Below, one piece after another: positions 53,531 to 53,874 of a stretch of 53,874 nucleotides of DNA. Position numbers and translations under genes: made by a program. The DNA is taken from assembly GCA_937919655.1 (NCBI GenBank), contig CALFPJ010000014.1, positions 1 through 53,874 of the forward strand. Direction: 5' to 3'. Position 1 is the first letter of the stretch; each line of letters begins with the position of its first letter. A model generated the notes under the pieces. The model worked only from the letters and a program-made list of their open reading frames with translations. It ran no database searches and was not told the DNA's origin. Origin of the DNA: an uncultured Gemmatimonadales bacterium. GTDB lineage: Bacteria; Gemmatimonadota; Gemmatimonadetes; Longimicrobiales; Gaopeijiaceae.

Positions 53531-53601
53531 TGCCCCCTGGTGTAATGGCAGCACACCGCTCTTTGGCAGCTGTGGTGAAGGTTCGAATCCTTCGGGGGCA
53601 A
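53531..53601 (+). tRNA. tRNA-Gln (anticodon TTG)
   Basis: A full cloverleaf folds. The acceptor stem TGCCCCC pairs with GGGGGCA, and the D-stem is GTGT/GCAC. The anticodon stem CCGCT/AGCTG has one C-T mismatch, with loop CTTTGGC (anticodon TTG at 53563-53565). The T-stem is GAAGG/CCTTC with loop TTCGAAT, and the discriminator is A. The length is 71 with a 4-base variable loop. CCA is not encoded. The weak first pair (T-A) is usual for bacterial tRNA-Gln. Confidence 0.95.
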
Positions 53602-53655
53602 TCGTTGGGCACATTTCAGGCTGTAGAAGGCTGTTGAAGGAGTACAGCGGCCCGC

Positions 53656-53776
53656 GTTACGGTGCCACGGCCCCAGGCCCTAGGCAGAGGTGCGCGAAGG
53701 CATAGCCGAGCTACGGCGAGAAGCTCCAACGACGGGGGGCACCGCGCGAAGCGTGGTCGGGCCGTGCCACCGTAAC
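53656..53776. repeat. Large inverted repeat after tRNA-Gln
   Basis: GTTACGGTGCCACGGCCC (53656-53673) pairs with GGGCCGTGCCACCGTAAC (53759-53776) at 17 of 18 positions, about 55 bases after the tRNA. The 85-base centre contains GCCG-AGCTA-CGGC and GGCATAGCC. Size and plan resemble the palindromes at 12.2-12.9 kb, but core similarity is weak. It might be a terminator, an attachment-like site or a distant family member. Confidence 0.65.
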
Positions 53777-53874
53777 CCTCCGACCCGTACGGTCATGTTA
53801 CCTATGCGCTTGGGCGCAGGGGCCTGCCCCCGTTCTCAGTACCAGGGGTTATGAGAGTGTGATTAACTGCTCCC
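53777..53874. other. Window end, no gene seen
   Basis: The last 98 bases contain no supported gene or RNA. A new gene may begin beyond the window. Confidence 0.4.

Noticed and set aside
1..53874. CRISPR arrays, insertion sequences and prophage genes
   Set aside because: No regularly spaced repeats, transposase, integrase or phage structural genes are seen.

Overview
This is a gene-dense chromosomal window, about 60 percent GC by eye, from a Gram-negative type bacterium. It encodes exported proteins, a heptose isomerase, a menaquinone-type UbiE, the IspE isoprenoid step, DXP-type vitamin B6 synthesis (PdxJ) and c-type cytochrome maturation. Signal peptides ending in AQ, basic Pro/Arg-rich tails and the protein styles fit Gemmatimonadota best. 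That assignment is inference; no rRNA is present. I see no phage, insertion sequence or CRISPR array.

Layout. 1-7.5 kb (+): end of a Pro/Arg-rich protein, lepA, then a translationally coupled run of ROK sugar kinase, PfkB-like kinase, STAS-HATPase regulator and STAS protein, followed by a PLP trans-sulfuration enzyme. 7.5-10.7 kb (-): P5C dehydrogenase and a decayed tyrosine kinase for exopolysaccharide export. 11.1-12.2 kb (+): Mrp, then a 660-base gap filled with large palindromic repeats. 12.9-17.4 kb (-): an envelope-stress style set of ECF sigma, double zinc-finger anti-sigma, bactofilin-like membrane protein, secreted beta-rich protein and a small membrane protein. 17.5 kb (+): ubiE. 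18.4-26 kb (-): paired M16 peptidases, mutM, purD, an M48 peptidase and metB. 26-37.5 kb (+): glmM-glmS-dtd-maf, glpK and a ccmEF-(I-like)-ABCD cluster. 37.6-39.2 kb: a broken exported protein gene. 39.3-53.4 kb: a small unknown gene (-), then on + recA, alaS, a CpsB-type phosphatase, gmhA, an SDR, cca, rarA, hflX, pdxJ, an LPG-synthase-like membrane protein and ispE. The window ends with tRNA-Gln(UUG) and another large inverted repeat.

How genes fit together. Many neighbours overlap by ATGA, GTGA or TGATG, so translational coupling is widespread. Themes are envelope building (glmM/glmS, gmhA, CpsB, the sigma/anti-sigma set), cytochrome c assembly, and genome or tRNA upkeep (recA, mutM, rarA, cca, alaS, dtd). 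The most unusual items are a family of about 165-base palindromic elements between convergent genes at 12.2-12.9 kb, a partner-switch pair coupled to two sugar kinases, a cysteine-type CcmE, hflX with an apparent AUA start, and two multiply damaged surface genes.
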